Virus record (IMG/VR): IMGVR_UViG_3300032323_000557
Coordinates: 1-37,503 of that record
DNA length: 37,503 nucleotides
Strand: one strand, 5' to 3'
Origin: a virus
In this document: positions 16,307 through 23,057 of the stretch, in pieces
Layout: each line of letters starts with the position of its first letter
Numbering within the stretch: position 1 is the stretch's first letter
Position numbers and translations under genes: made by a program
The notes under the pieces: generated by a model
Told to the model about the DNA's origin: nothing
Database searches by the model: none
What the model saw: only the letters and a program-made list of their open reading frames with translations

Positions 16307-16776
16307 ATCCTTGGTTCCTTCTAGGCGCTGCGCTGGCGGTAGCTGCTGCCGGCGCAGGCGGTCTGTACAAGGGCCATGAACTTGGCATGGCTGAAGTTCA
16401 GCAGGCTTGGGACAAGGAGAAGGCCGAACAATACGCCGCCTACGCTGCTGCGCAGGATGTAGCGCGCCAGAAAGAGCAGGCGTTGCAAGCCGGCGCCGAC
16501 CAACTACGCCAGGAGAAAGACCGTGAAATCCGTAATCTTAATGCTCGCGCTACCGCTCTTACTAACAGCCTGCGCGACAGGCCGAGTCGCACCACCACCG
16601 TTACCAGTGCCGTGTCCGACACCGCCAACGCTGGATGCGCCCCCACCAGCTGTACTGGAGCAGGACTTTCTAAAGAGGATGGAGAATTTCTTGCAGGGGA
16701 GGCTGCCAGAGCAGATCAGCTCCGCACCCTCCTCAAACAGTGCCACGCCCAGTACGAAACCCTAAAGCAGAAGTAA
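16303..16776 (+). CDS. Rz: Rz-like inner-membrane spanin, 157 aa
   Basis: The i-spanin has an N-terminal membrane anchor (about residues 3-22, WFLLGAALAVAAAGAGG). A periplasmic coiled coil then follows (residues 25-95, AWDKEKAEQYAAYAAAQDVARQKEQALQ). Length and layout match lambda Rz. The o-spanin is entirely encoded within it in another frame, the classical nested arrangement. Together they bridge and fuse the inner and outer membranes in the last step of lysis of Gram-negative hosts. Its stop directly abuts the stop of the convergent leftward gene. Confidence 0.85.
   Translation: MNPWFLLGAALAVAAAGAGGLYKGHELGMAEVQQAWDKEKAEQYAAYAAAQDVARQKEQALQAGADQLRQEKDREIRNLNARATALTNSLRDRPSRTTTVTSAVSDTANAGCAPTSCTGAGLSKEDGEFLAGEAARADQLRTLLKQCHAQYETLKQK
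16523..16765 (+). CDS. Rz1: Rz1-like outer-membrane lipoprotein spanin, 80 aa, nested in Rz
   Basis: Located wholly inside the Rz-like gene in the +1 frame. The signal sequence has lipobox LLTAC (Cys17), followed by a Pro-rich segment (APPPLPVPCPTPPTLDAPPP) characteristic of Rz1 o-spanins. A short helical tail follows. The mature lipoprotein would be sorted to the inner leaflet of the outer membrane and pair with Rz. AGGAGAAAGACCGTGAA lies upstream of the start. Confidence 0.85.
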   Translation: MKSVILMLALPLLLTACATGRVAPPPLPVPCPTPPTLDAPPPAVLEQDFLKRMENFLQGRLPEQISSAPSSNSATPSTKP

Positions 16777-16959
16777 TTACAGGCGGTGCTGTCGCAGCTG
16801 GCGGCACACCGCACGGTCTTGCGGCGACATATCGGGAATGATTTCCGCGATCCCGCATTCAGCAGCTGTGGGCCGGTTAGGCGGCTCTGCAAAGAAGGCC
16901 AAGAAACTCAGCGTTGCTACGACAATCGCAGCGTAATAGAAGTAGACGAGTTCTTTCAT
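16777..16959 (-). CDS. Small membrane protein, 60 aa
   Basis: Residues 5-24 form a membrane helix (VYFYYAAIVVATLSFLAFF). A small hydrophilic domain with AAECGIAEIIPDMSPQDRAVCRQLR follows. It starts on the upstream gene's stop (ATGA overlap) and GGGAGG lies 11 bases before the ATG. I recognise this sequence type from other podophage genomes; no function is known. It is the last gene of the leftward operon, with its stop adjoining that of the Rz-like gene. Confidence 0.7.
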   Translation of the reverse strand: MKELVYFYYAAIVVATLSFLAFFAEPPNRPTAAECGIAEIIPDMSPQDRAVCRQLRQHRL

Positions 16960-17171
16960 ACGCTCAGTAGCCTCCCGAAGAATTTAGTGATTGGTGACTC
17001 GCGCTGTGGCTTGTCACCCAACACGATGTCCTGCACGAAACGCTCTTCAGGCGTAGATGCGCGTTGATATAAGGGTGGAGTGTAGAACTCGCCAATACGT
17101 ACCTTACCTGTGTCATAGGGCGCGGGTTTTACTGTCTCATAGGTCCTTACAAATTTACCGTTATAAAGCAT
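16956..17171 (-). CDS. Small phage protein, 71 aa, unknown function
   Basis: The start at 17171 is chosen because AGGAGG stands seven bases upstream; an in-frame ATG 21 bases earlier lacks a site. The sequence is hydrophilic with several Tyr/Pro (MLYNGKFVRTYETVKPAPYD) and ends KFFGRLLSV. It overlaps both neighbours (11 bases with the zinc-ribbon gene, four with the membrane gene). Not recognised beyond being phage-like. Confidence 0.6.
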   Translation of the reverse strand: MLYNGKFVRTYETVKPAPYDTGKVRIGEFYTPPLYQRASTPEERFVQDIVLGDKPQRESPITKFFGRLLSV

Positions 17172-17406
17172 CGTTTTTCCTCCTATCTTCATTTGCGCGG
17201 CGAGTGTTGACTTCTTTCTTTTTTATCAACGCTGCCTCGTCGTTAGTATAAATCGATTTCCCCACCAAAACGTTACCCGCTATCCACACCTCGGCGGAGT
17301 AGGCATTGTTCTTGCATGATGGGCACTTACGTTGCCGCCGGATGCCGCCTGGTTGCTGCGCAGTATTTACAACGTGCGTCTTGGTGCCACACTGCTGACA
17401 TTTCAT
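17161..17406 (-). CDS. NrdR-like zinc-ribbon protein, 81 aa
   Basis: The N-terminus has MKCQQCGTKT...GGIRRQRKCPSC, two CxxC pairs separated by an Arg-rich turn. This matches the zinc-ribbon that begins NrdR-type transcriptional repressors, but the ATP-cone domain is absent. It is therefore a stand-alone ribbon that may bind DNA or modulate transcription. The C-terminus is basic (KKKEVNTRRANEDRRKN). Coupled by ATGA overlap to the upstream gene. A regulatory role is inferred from the fold. Confidence 0.65.
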   Translation of the reverse strand: MKCQQCGTKTHVVNTAQQPGGIRRQRKCPSCKNNAYSAEVWIAGNVLVGKSIYTNDEAALIKKKEVNTRRANEDRRKNDAL

Positions 17407-17597
17407 GGACGTACCGCCTTACTCATGATCTCCATCCGCTCACGGGCGTCACGCAGGGCGCAGTAGCGCTGGTGCAGGCGCTGCAAGTGCGAGCTGCGGC
17501 GCTCGTTTAGCGTCTCATGTGTGAGCATCGCGAATACTTCATCTTCTGAGAGCAACGCAATTTTGTCATTTAGGGCGCGCCAGCTTAGCTTTTTCAT
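17403..17597 (-). CDS. Small helical protein, 64 aa, unknown function
   Basis: The protein starts MKKLSWRALNDKIALLSEDEVFAML and is a compact, charged helical protein with LHQRYCALRDARERMEIM at the end. Overlaps on both sides (31 bases with the upstream gene, four with the downstream) indicate a co-translated operon. The composition is like short phage proteins in replication operons; no family name is known to me. Confidence 0.6.
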   Translation of the reverse strand: MKKLSWRALNDKIALLSEDEVFAMLTHETLNERRSSHLQRLHQRYCALRDARERMEIMSKAVRP

Positions 17598-17739
17598 CGT
17601 TTATCCTTTTCTGTATCTCATCAACTTGCTCTAGCGCTCGCTCGAATGCGCGCGCCATTTGGTTTAACTCTTTGCGGCGCTGTCGTTCCTCTGTTCGCGC
17701 TGCGGTGAGTTTGGCTTTCCAGTAATCTAGTCGGCGCAT
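17566..17739 (-). CDS. Small coiled-coil protein, 57 aa
   Basis: This short gene has a clear Shine-Dalgarno, AAGGAG six bases before ATG 17739. The protein begins MRRLDYWKAKLTAARTEERQ and is strongly helical with heptads (MARAFERALEQVDEIQKRI), basic at both ends. It overlaps the next gene by 32 bases and the previous by 13. It explains what otherwise would be a gap between neighbours. Role unknown; possibly a partner of the neighbouring helicase or nuclease. Confidence 0.6.
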   Translation of the reverse strand: MRRLDYWKAKLTAARTEERQRRKELNQMARAFERALEQVDEIQKRINDEKAKLARPK

Positions 17740-17942
17740 ACGCCGCTCCTTGTCATCTTGTTTTTAATACTTTGCGGAATCTTCGGCTTCGGGCACCAAC
17801 CCAAGCAGTCATCCGTCCAGTTGCCAACGATCAAGACGCCGCCTGGGTTCAACAACAGCAAACTGCACGCCCGTGGTGGTGGTTCGAGGTCCGGATCGCG
17901 GAAGTAAAGCTGGTCGGTGGTGGCTTGTAAAAACTCAGTCAT
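17727..17942 (-). CDS. Small conserved phage protein, 71 aa
   Basis: The sequence DQLYFRDPDLEPPPRACSLLLLNPGGVLIVGNW followed by DDCLGWCPKPKIP is one I recognise from other phages as a small conserved protein next to helicase genes. It appears globular and beta-rich. It starts on the helicase stop (ATGA, 17939-17942), consistent with coupled expression. No catalytic motif is obvious. Confidence 0.65.
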   Translation of the reverse strand: MTEFLQATTDQLYFRDPDLEPPPRACSLLLLNPGGVLIVGNWTDDCLGWCPKPKIPQSIKNKMTRSGVCAD

Positions 17943-19276
17943 TTCAGTGCCTCCATCGCTATGTCGGAAATTGCTCGTTTGTCGTGGAGTGCGCCCCAGA
18001 TTTTTTCATCGACCGTTTTCGTGGCCATAAGGATATACACCCATACGTCGCGCAGCTGACCGGAACGATGCAGGCGTCCGACGGTTTGCTCAAACAACTC
18101 GAGCGACCAGGGCAAGGAGAGGAAGACCATGTGGCATCCTCCGTGCTGAAGGTTAAGACCGTGTCCGGCGGATTTCGGATGTACAGCAAGGAGCTGGACT
18201 TGGCCGGCGTTCCATCGCTCAATAGCGCGGTCATCATCGAGCGTAACCAGTTTCGGATAGCGACGACGCAATTCCGCCACTTCCTCTTGGAACTGATAAA
18301 CAATAAGCGTGTTCGCATGCTGGTTCTCCTCCAGTAGTTCGTCTAACCGATCAAACTTGTGACTGCTAAACCACACCGCCGTTTTGCTGGATGTGAACTG
18401 ACCCGGCGCGTCACTCGCAACGCGGGTGCTGTCATAAACAAAACCGGACGCCATCTGTTGCAACTTTGATGTAACAGCGGCGGCATTAGCCGCTAAAATC
18501 TCAGCGGTCGGGAACTGCACCACAAAGTCTTTCTTCATCTTTTCATACGGCTTTCTGTCGTCCAGTTCGCACCGCAGCTCGACCACATGACAGGGCGGCA
18601 GCTTGTCTTTGTATTCGCCAGGCTCCAAGACAAACGTCGCTGGCTTGATGCGTTGCATGACCAACGACAGCGCGCCTGGGCGTGGCAGCCACTCGCCGAA
18701 GTCACGGTTCATGCAGACAAAGTACTGTTGCAAGAAGGCGCCCTTGGCACGGCCTAGCAGTTTCTCGTCAACGATCTTGCACTGACCGAACACGTCTTCA
18801 AGGCCGTTACTGGTAAACGATCCCGTTAGACCCCAGCGGATCTTGAACCGGTCGATGACCTTGTGCAGCGCCTTGAAGCGTGTGCCGGACGGGTTCTTCA
18901 ACTTGGTCAGCTCGTCAAACACAATGCCGTCAAAATCAGACAAGTCCTGCTCGGCCAACCACTGGATGTTGTCGTAGTTGATGACGACGATGTCACGGGG
19001 CGTGCGTAACGCCGAGACGCGTTTTTGAGGGGTGCCAACAGCTACGCAACACGATAGCGCAGGAGACCACTTTGGCACCTCGATCGGCCACACGTCCGTA
19101 CACACGCGCTTGGGTGCCAAGACAAGAAACCGGCTTGCGTACCCGTCGTTGACCATCGCCTGCATGGCGGTCAGCGTGATCGCCGTCTTGCCTGCGCCCA
19201 CGGGCGCTAAGATCATCGCCCGGTCACGCTCGTACAGGAAGTCGGCTGCTTCATCTTGGTAAGGTCTAAGCTGCAT
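17939..19276 (-). CDS. SNF2-family DEAD/DEAH-type helicase, 445 aa
   Basis: The start at 19276 gives MQLRPYQDEAADFL (Q-motif-like), with GAGGT upstream; the extension to 19330 lacks support. Walker A APVGAGKT has Lys30, motif II is FDEL (Asp121-Glu122), and motif VI near the C-terminus is GRLHRSGQ (residues 400-407) with the nearby DEKIWGAL. The layout is two RecA-like domains of SF2/SNF2 type, ATP-dependent. In phages such proteins sit in DNA-metabolism operons and may act in replication, recombination or restriction evasion. The enzymatic role beyond ATPase/translocase is not shown. Confidence 0.88.
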   Translation of the reverse strand: MQLRPYQDEAADFLYERDRAMILAPVGAGKTAITLTAMQAMVNDGYASRFLVLAPKRVCTDVWPIEVPKWSPALSCCVAVGTPQKRVSALRTPRDIVVINYDNIQWLAEQDLSDFDGIVFDELTKLKNPSGTRFKALHKVIDRFKIRWGLTGSFTSNGLEDVFGQCKIVDEKLLGRAKGAFLQQYFVCMNRDFGEWLPRPGALSLVMQRIKPATFVLEPGEYKDKLPPCHVVELRCELDDRKPYEKMKKDFVVQFPTAEILAANAAAVTSKLQQMASGFVYDSTRVASDAPGQFTSSKTAVWFSSHKFDRLDELLEENQHANTLIVYQFQEEVAELRRRYPKLVTLDDDRAIERWNAGQVQLLAVHPKSAGHGLNLQHGGCHMVFLSLPWSLELFEQTVGRLHRSGQLRDVWVYILMATKTVDEKIWGALHDKRAISDIAMEALK

Positions 19277-19430
19277 CGTTACCTCTGGCGCGGATAGTTG
19301 CCGCTGCCAACAGCCTGCCCAGCTCGTCAACGGTTAGCGTCACCATGTCGTTATGCACAGGGTCGACCTTGTCTTTGTCAGCGACTTCGCGAACCATGCG
19401 CAGAATGTCATCTCTCTCTAATCCACTCAT
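19266..19430 (-). CDS. Very small protein, 54 aa, between nuclease and helicase
   Basis: ATG 19430 follows AAGGAG at seven bases, and the ORF runs to TAG at 19266, overlapping the helicase start by 11 bases. The product is acidic and helical (LERDDILRMVREVADKDKV, LTVDELGRLLAAA). Overlap with both neighbours and a good ribosome site support it. It is too short for routine calling, and no family is recognised. Confidence 0.55.
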   Translation of the reverse strand: MSGLERDDILRMVREVADKDKVDPVHNDMVTLTVDELGRLLAAATIRARGNDAA

Positions 19431-19680
19431 CAATCATCTCCTTCGACCATAAACAAACGTAGTTCTGTCGCAGCGCAATAACGTCGTCAGCAAATCGTTT
19501 CTGTAGTTCGGACAGCCGACCACCTTTGGTTTTCAATTCGACAAACCATGTGCTGCCATCAGGCATACAAGCGATGCGGTCACTCACGCCGCGCTGATTG
19601 ACTGACCTGAACTTGTATGTCGTACCGCCGGCACGCTCGACTGTCCAAACAAAGTAGTTCTCAATTTCTTTTTCTAGCAT
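19408..19680 (-). CDS. VRR-NUC domain nuclease, 90 aa
   Basis: The whole protein is a minimal VRR-NUC (PD-(D/E)XK) domain: GVSDR with Asp34, FVELKTKGG with Glu48-x-Lys50, then LSELQKRFADDV. Stand-alone phage VRR-NUC proteins act on branched or Holliday-type DNA. The gene lies beside the helicase in the leftward operon, so a replication-intermediate processing pair is plausible. It overlaps the following 54-aa gene by 23 bases. Confidence 0.85.
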   Translation of the reverse strand: MLEKEIENYFVWTVERAGGTTYKFRSVNQRGVSDRIACMPDGSTWFVELKTKGGRLSELQKRFADDVIALRQNYVCLWSKEMIDEWIRER

Positions 19681-19852
19681 CTAATTGTTCCGCGACATAC
19701 TGTATGGCTTTGTTGATAGATTCCTCATCACCCACCGTAGCCCAGCAGCCGATATTGCTGGCAGGATGGCCCACCATGCACCGTTGGCTTCCGTCTTGCA
19801 CAATAATGATGTTGTACTTTTCTGCTAACGCAATTGCTTCATCTGTTGTCAT
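19661..19852 (-). CDS. First gene of leftward operon, 63 aa, unknown function
   Basis: ATG 19852 has GGAGG at six bases and lies about 14 bases downstream of the predicted transcription start. The sequence is mixed alpha/beta (DEAIALAEKYNIIIVQDG, then GHPASNIGCWATVGDEESINKAIQ). It is not recognised. As the operon leader it may be made early. It overlaps the nuclease gene by 20 bases. Confidence 0.65.
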   Translation of the reverse strand: MTTDEAIALAEKYNIIIVQDGSQRCMVGHPASNIGCWATVGDEESINKAIQYVAEQLDARKRN

Positions 19853-19872
19853 GACCCACCTCCTTAAGCCGA

Positions 19873-19901
19873 AATATAAGGCATCAAAAAGTATTTGACA
19901 A
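19873..19901 (-). promoter_or_regulatory. Sigma-70 type promoter for the leftward operon
   Basis: On the minus strand TTGTCA (19901-19896) is 17 bases from TATATT (19878-19873). Transcription should start near 19866 and give a leader of about 14 bases. Its -35 overlaps the -35 of the rightward promoter by five bases. Confidence 0.7.
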
Positions 19902-19923
19902 GGATTATTTTAGGGTCTACAGT
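19895..19923 (+). promoter_or_regulatory. Sigma-70 type promoter for the replication operon
   Basis: A consensus TTGACA (19895-19900) is 17 bases from TACAGT (19918-19923). The start should be near 19930, just ahead of the 19958 gene. The hexamer lies within the longest reading frame of the next gene, which is one reason to reject a TTG start at 19895. Confidence 0.7.
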
Positions 19924-19957
19924 CGAGGCTCAATCACTACACGGGAGTACAGTAAAA

Positions 19958-20482
19958 ATGAGACTTACACATACCATGCGAGACGCATTTGTTCGTGCAG
20001 CCATGCACGACGTGCCAAAGGTTGATTACGATGAGCAGGTGCAGAAGTTCGTGCGCGAGTACGTCGCAGTCATGTTCGCAAGAGACTTCCCCGGCATCGA
20101 CATGAACGTCGTAATGGAAAAGAAATGGCTTAACAAAACGTCGCTGTGTCTGCCTGGCAATTTGAAAGGGCCCTACCTGTGCGCGCCAGATAACTGGCGG
20201 ATGCTTGAGGCCGACAAAAAAGCTTGGGACAAGCTCACTGAGTTAAGCGAAAAGAAAAACGCTCAGGAACGCACGCTGAGCGATCTTGAATCAAAACTCC
20301 GATCGGTCGCTTACTCGTGCAACACCAGAGCGCAGCTGCTCGAGGCGCTGCCTGAGTTCGAAAAGTATCTTCCTGCCGACGATGTCAAAGCAATTCGCAC
20401 ATTGCCGGCGCTTGCCAACGTGGTTGCCGACTTTGCGAAAGCGGGCTGGCCGAAAGACAAGAAGAAAGCGGTGGCGGCATGA
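19958..20482 (+). CDS. Nmad5-like protein (nucleotide-modification-associated), 174 aa
   Basis: The start is ATG 19958, with GGGAG ten bases upstream. This leaves the promoter outside the coding region. The N-terminus MRLTHTMRDAFVRAAMHDVPK and DYDEQVQKFV match the Nmad5 pattern as I recall it, a domain linked by genomic context to phage DNA base modification. The central region is less conserved. A coiled coil spans about residues 85-115 and the C-terminus is basic. No catalytic residues are known to me, so modification chemistry is not established. The stop overlaps the next start. Confidence 0.6.
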   Translation: MRLTHTMRDAFVRAAMHDVPKVDYDEQVQKFVREYVAVMFARDFPGIDMNVVMEKKWLNKTSLCLPGNLKGPYLCAPDNWRMLEADKKAWDKLTELSEKKNAQERTLSDLESKLRSVAYSCNTRAQLLEALPEFEKYLPADDVKAIRTLPALANVVADFAKAGWPKDKKKAVAA

Positions 20483-21603
20483 GTCACTCCAATATCGTCG
20501 GCGGCTCTACCGCCAAGCGCGTCATCAACTGCCCGGCATCAGTCAAGCTTGTGCAACAGATGCCACCACAAGCTGAGTCCGAACACGCAGCACGCGGCAC
20601 TCTCTTGCACAACGTGATCGCCGAACTGCTTGAGTTCGACAAGAAGCCCGCGCAGTGCTTGGGCGCCCAATACAAAGATCAGACACTCACACCGGAGCTA
20701 CTTGATGAGAAGATTATTCCCGCTCTCGCGGCACTCGACGAGATCGACCCGAACAAGCAGATGGAGTACATGGTTGAGACCCGAGTTAGTTTTGGCGACT
20801 TTCTGCCTGGTGTCTTTGGTAGCACTGACTTACTTGGGCGTAAAGATAAACGCGCCTTCGTTCTTGATTGGAAATTTGGCGATGGCGTACTTGTGGATGC
20901 TGAAGACAACCCTCAGTTATTATTTTACGCAGCTGCAGCGATGAGAACGCCAGCTGCGCAATGGGTATTCGAAGGTGCTGAAGAGATCGAGTGCATCATT
21001 GTGCAGCCGCCAGCGATGCGTCGCTGGGTCACGACACCCGAGCGTGTGAAGCAGTTCGAAGTAGAACTCGCCCGCGCTGTGCGTGAGTCGTCATGGCCGA
21101 ACCCAACAATGCAAACCGGCGACCACTGCCGTTGGTGTACAGCTAAGCCGATCTGCCCTGAGATGACAGGCGCAGTCGATCGCGCATTGAAGGTGCAGCT
21201 GGCCGCGCTACCGAAAGAGCAGATCGCCATGCAGCTGCAGCAGGCTGACATGCTGGAAGACTACGTCAAGAACTTGCGCGCGCTCGCGTTCCAGCTGCTT
21301 GAAAGCGGACACCCGGTGCCAGGTTACAAGTTAGTCGCTAAGCGTGGCACACGCCAGTGGGTGAATGAAGCGAAGATTGAAGCGTGGGTCGATGCGAACA
21401 ACATCAAAGACGCATACGAGCCGGTGAAAATTAAATCGCCTGCGCAGCTTGAGAAGATTTTGAAAAAGGATAAAATAGAATTCCCCGCTGACATGGTCGT
21501 GTCTGTGTCTTCGGGTAGTACGTTGGCCACTGAAGATGATGCACGGCCAGCGGTGTTGCAAATCGGGAAGCAGTTATCTGCGGCCCTCTCTAAACTTTCG
21601 TAA
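20479..21603 (+). CDS. DUF2800-family, RecB-like nuclease fold protein, 374 aa
   Basis: The N-terminal GGSTAKRVINCPASVKL and EHAARGTLLHN define the DUF2800 / PD-(D/E)XK family. Candidate active-site residues are Asp117 and Asp130-x-Lys132 (VLDWKFG). A cysteine cluster, Cys217, Cys220 and Cys226 (HCRWCTAKPIC), resembles the Fe-S or zinc knuckle of RecB/AddB-type nucleases. Members occur in phage replication modules as recombination-type nucleases. It is coupled to the Nmad5-like gene by ATGA overlap. Confidence 0.8.
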   Translation: MSHSNIVGGSTAKRVINCPASVKLVQQMPPQAESEHAARGTLLHNVIAELLEFDKKPAQCLGAQYKDQTLTPELLDEKIIPALAALDEIDPNKQMEYMVETRVSFGDFLPGVFGSTDLLGRKDKRAFVLDWKFGDGVLVDAEDNPQLLFYAAAAMRTPAAQWVFEGAEEIECIIVQPPAMRRWVTTPERVKQFEVELARAVRESSWPNPTMQTGDHCRWCTAKPICPEMTGAVDRALKVQLAALPKEQIAMQLQQADMLEDYVKNLRALAFQLLESGHPVPGYKLVAKRGTRQWVNEAKIEAWVDANNIKDAYEPVKIKSPAQLEKILKKDKIEFPADMVVSVSSGSTLATEDDARPAVLQIGKQLSAALSKLS

Positions 21604-21614
21604 AGGAAAATACA

Positions 21615-22235
21615 ATGTCATTCGCAATCGCAAATCTCCCCAACGTTTCTGCACTCACCACCGCACTGCGCACGCTTGAAAAAGATGTCGGCGCTGTGGG
21701 CTCCGTTATCCTGAAGATGGACAAGGGCGGCCACTGGGTGTTTGGTGCTGATCAAACTGAAGTCGACGACGATGTGCTGTGGGCGGTCAATCCCATGTCT
21801 TTCGTTCACGGCTTCATCGCGTGGGGTGAGGGTGAAGTGCTGGGCGAGAGTATGGTGCCCGTTACTGAGCCACGTCCTGAAGTCGGCGCTGCACCACCGA
21901 ACGCCAAGAAGGGTTGGGAGCTGCAGGTCGGTATGTCTTTGAAGTGCTTGTCTGGCGAAGACAAAGACTTAGAAGTTCGTTACACCGTGACGTCTGTTGG
22001 CGGCAAGCGTGCTGTGCAAGAGCTGGGTGTTAAGATCGCAACGCAGATCGAGAAAGACCAAGCCAACCCTGTGCCTGTGGTGCGCTTGAAGAAAGAGCAT
22101 TACCAGCACAAGGCGTACGGCAAGATCTACACACCGCTGTTTGAAGTGGTAGAGTGGATCGGCATGGATGGTAAACCGACTGAAGCGGACGATGTGCCTG
22201 CTGAAGCCACGCCTGCCCGCCGCCGTCGCGGCTAA
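21615..22235 (+). CDS. Conserved replication-module protein, 206 aa (possible ssDNA-binding)
   Basis: The protein starts SFAIANLPNVSALTTALRTLEKDVG. It has a central beta-rich domain and an acidic then Arg-rich tail (EADDVPAEATPARRRRG). It lies between a nuclease-like protein and the polymerase, where many phages encode a single-strand binding protein, and the acidic tail would suit that. No OB-fold signature could be verified by eye, so the function is tentative. AAAGGA precedes the ATG. Confidence 0.6.
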   Translation: MSFAIANLPNVSALTTALRTLEKDVGAVGSVILKMDKGGHWVFGADQTEVDDDVLWAVNPMSFVHGFIAWGEGEVLGESMVPVTEPRPEVGAAPPNAKKGWELQVGMSLKCLSGEDKDLEVRYTVTSVGGKRAVQELGVKIATQIEKDQANPVPVVRLKKEHYQHKAYGKIYTPLFEVVEWIGMDGKPTEADDVPAEATPARRRRG

Positions 22236-22326
22236 GTAGTACGGGGGAAAGCGGATGCTGGCGTGCGGCACTGCGTAAAGCGGAGCGCATTGCAGTCAGA
22301 CGCAGCGAGTACCCCACCTTTTCTAC

Positions 22327-22395
22327 GGCTCCTGTCATTTAATCATCAGGTTTTCCTTGGTCGGTTCGGCCTGATGCTGGCGGATGACAGGAGCC
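22327..22395 (+). repeat. Nested inverted repeat (12-bp outer, 7-bp inner stem)
   Basis: The arm 22327-22338 pairs perfectly with 22384-22395. Inside it 22344-22350 (CATCAGG) pairs with 22370-22376, leaving a 19-base loop. As RNA it would be a stable double hairpin with an internal loop. Confidence 0.8.
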
Positions 22396-22444
22396 ACCCT
22401 TACTATGCTAGTATTTGCATGTGCTTGGCGGCACGCTTACAGAC

Positions 22445-22526
22445 AAGCCCTGTTCTGCATTCTGCTCGGTGTCTGCCGAGTCCGCCAACGTCGCGAGACG
22501 AGAATGCAGAACAGGGCTTTTTTATT
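22445..22526 (+). terminator. 19-bp hairpin with internal branches and T-run
   Basis: A perfect 19-bp stem (22445-22463 with 22501-22519) is followed by a run of Ts ending at 22523. The 37-base interior forms two more hairpins: 22465-22469 with 22476-22480, and 22489-22492 with 22497-22500 closed by a GCGA tetraloop. As RNA it would be a three-way junction. It could terminate transcription ahead of the HNH gene or be a functional RNA. Confidence 0.7.
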
Positions 22527-22535
22527 GGTGATGTG

Positions 22536-23057
22536 ATGAAAGAGCGATGGAAACCTATACCCGGTTATGAAGGCCAGTATGAAGTTAGCGATCAAGGACG
22601 CGTGCGGTCTTCCACGCGTTTAGTTATGTGCGAGGGAACCGTTAAAGGTTCGTACTTTTCAGTTAAACAAGGGCGTATGCTAAAGCCGGGGCGTATGACG
22701 GCAGGGCATCTATCTGTAGCGCTTGGTAGACGCAACAGTCAGTGCGTACATAAATTAGTTTTGATGGCGTTTGTAGGGCCGGCGCCTGCTGGCTGCGAAT
22801 GTTTGCACGCAAATGGAAACCCAGCGGATAACCGACTGGTAAATTTGCGGTGGGGCACGCGTAGCGAAAATAACGTGGACGCGATCCTACATCAGCGCAG
22901 AGGAAAGCTAACCAGAGCGCAAATAAAAGACATTCGCGCGCGCCTCGAATCGAAAGAATGGGGTCTTGGGCGAAAATTGGCTAAGGAGTATGGCGTGCAT
23001 GAGTCAACGATAAGCGCGATAAAAGTTCGGAGGCACTATGCGTGTTTTGTGGATTGA
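22536..23057 (+). CDS. HNH homing-type endonuclease with NUMOD4 domain, 173 aa
   Basis: ATG 22536 is taken as the start because the NUMOD4 DNA-binding motif begins directly after it (WKPIPGYEGQYEVSDQGRVRS). The HNH centre follows (H72, then CLHANGNPADN with His91 and Asn99, LRWGTRSEN). A C-terminal helix-turn-helix is visible (LAKEYGVHESTISAIKV). Free-standing genes of this type are selfish and spread by cutting uninfected alleles. The gene stands between two replication genes, overlaps the polymerase start by 20 bases, and follows a structured leader; its ribosome site is poor. Confidence 0.85.
   Translation: MKERWKPIPGYEGQYEVSDQGRVRSSTRLVMCEGTVKGSYFSVKQGRMLKPGRMTAGHLSVALGRRNSQCVHKLVLMAFVGPAPAGCECLHANGNPADNRLVNLRWGTRSENNVDAILHQRRGKLTRAQIKDIRARLESKEWGLGRKLAKEYGVHESTISAIKVRRHYACFVD

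Larger units (their letters stand above)
22236..22535 (+). other. Structured 300-base region upstream of the HNH gene
   Basis: No convincing gene lies here; the frame of the HNH gene stays open upstream but has no ribosome site. Two large nested inverted repeats fill much of it and are listed separately. Between them, 22402-22414 reads TACTATGCTAGTA, an interrupted palindrome. A weak ATGACA / TAGTAT pair is not good enough to call a promoter. Confidence 0.6.

Noticed and set aside
16784-16820. Hairpin GCGGTG...CACCGC at the convergent gene ends as a bidirectional terminator
   Set aside because: The stem is interrupted and no T-run follows on either strand.
17873-18337. 154-codon plus-strand frame opposite the helicase gene
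   Set aside because: It is an antisense shadow of a gene with clear helicase motifs; no ribosome site and no family signs.
19895-19957. N-terminal extension of the Nmad5-like gene from a TTG at 19895
   Set aside because: The TTG is part of the TTGACA promoter hexamer; ATG 19958 gives the family-like N-terminus.
22263-22535. 91-codon N-terminal extension of the HNH protein
   Set aside because: It would translate the hairpin region; the NUMOD4 motif starts right after ATG 22536 and no ribosome site precedes the earlier start.
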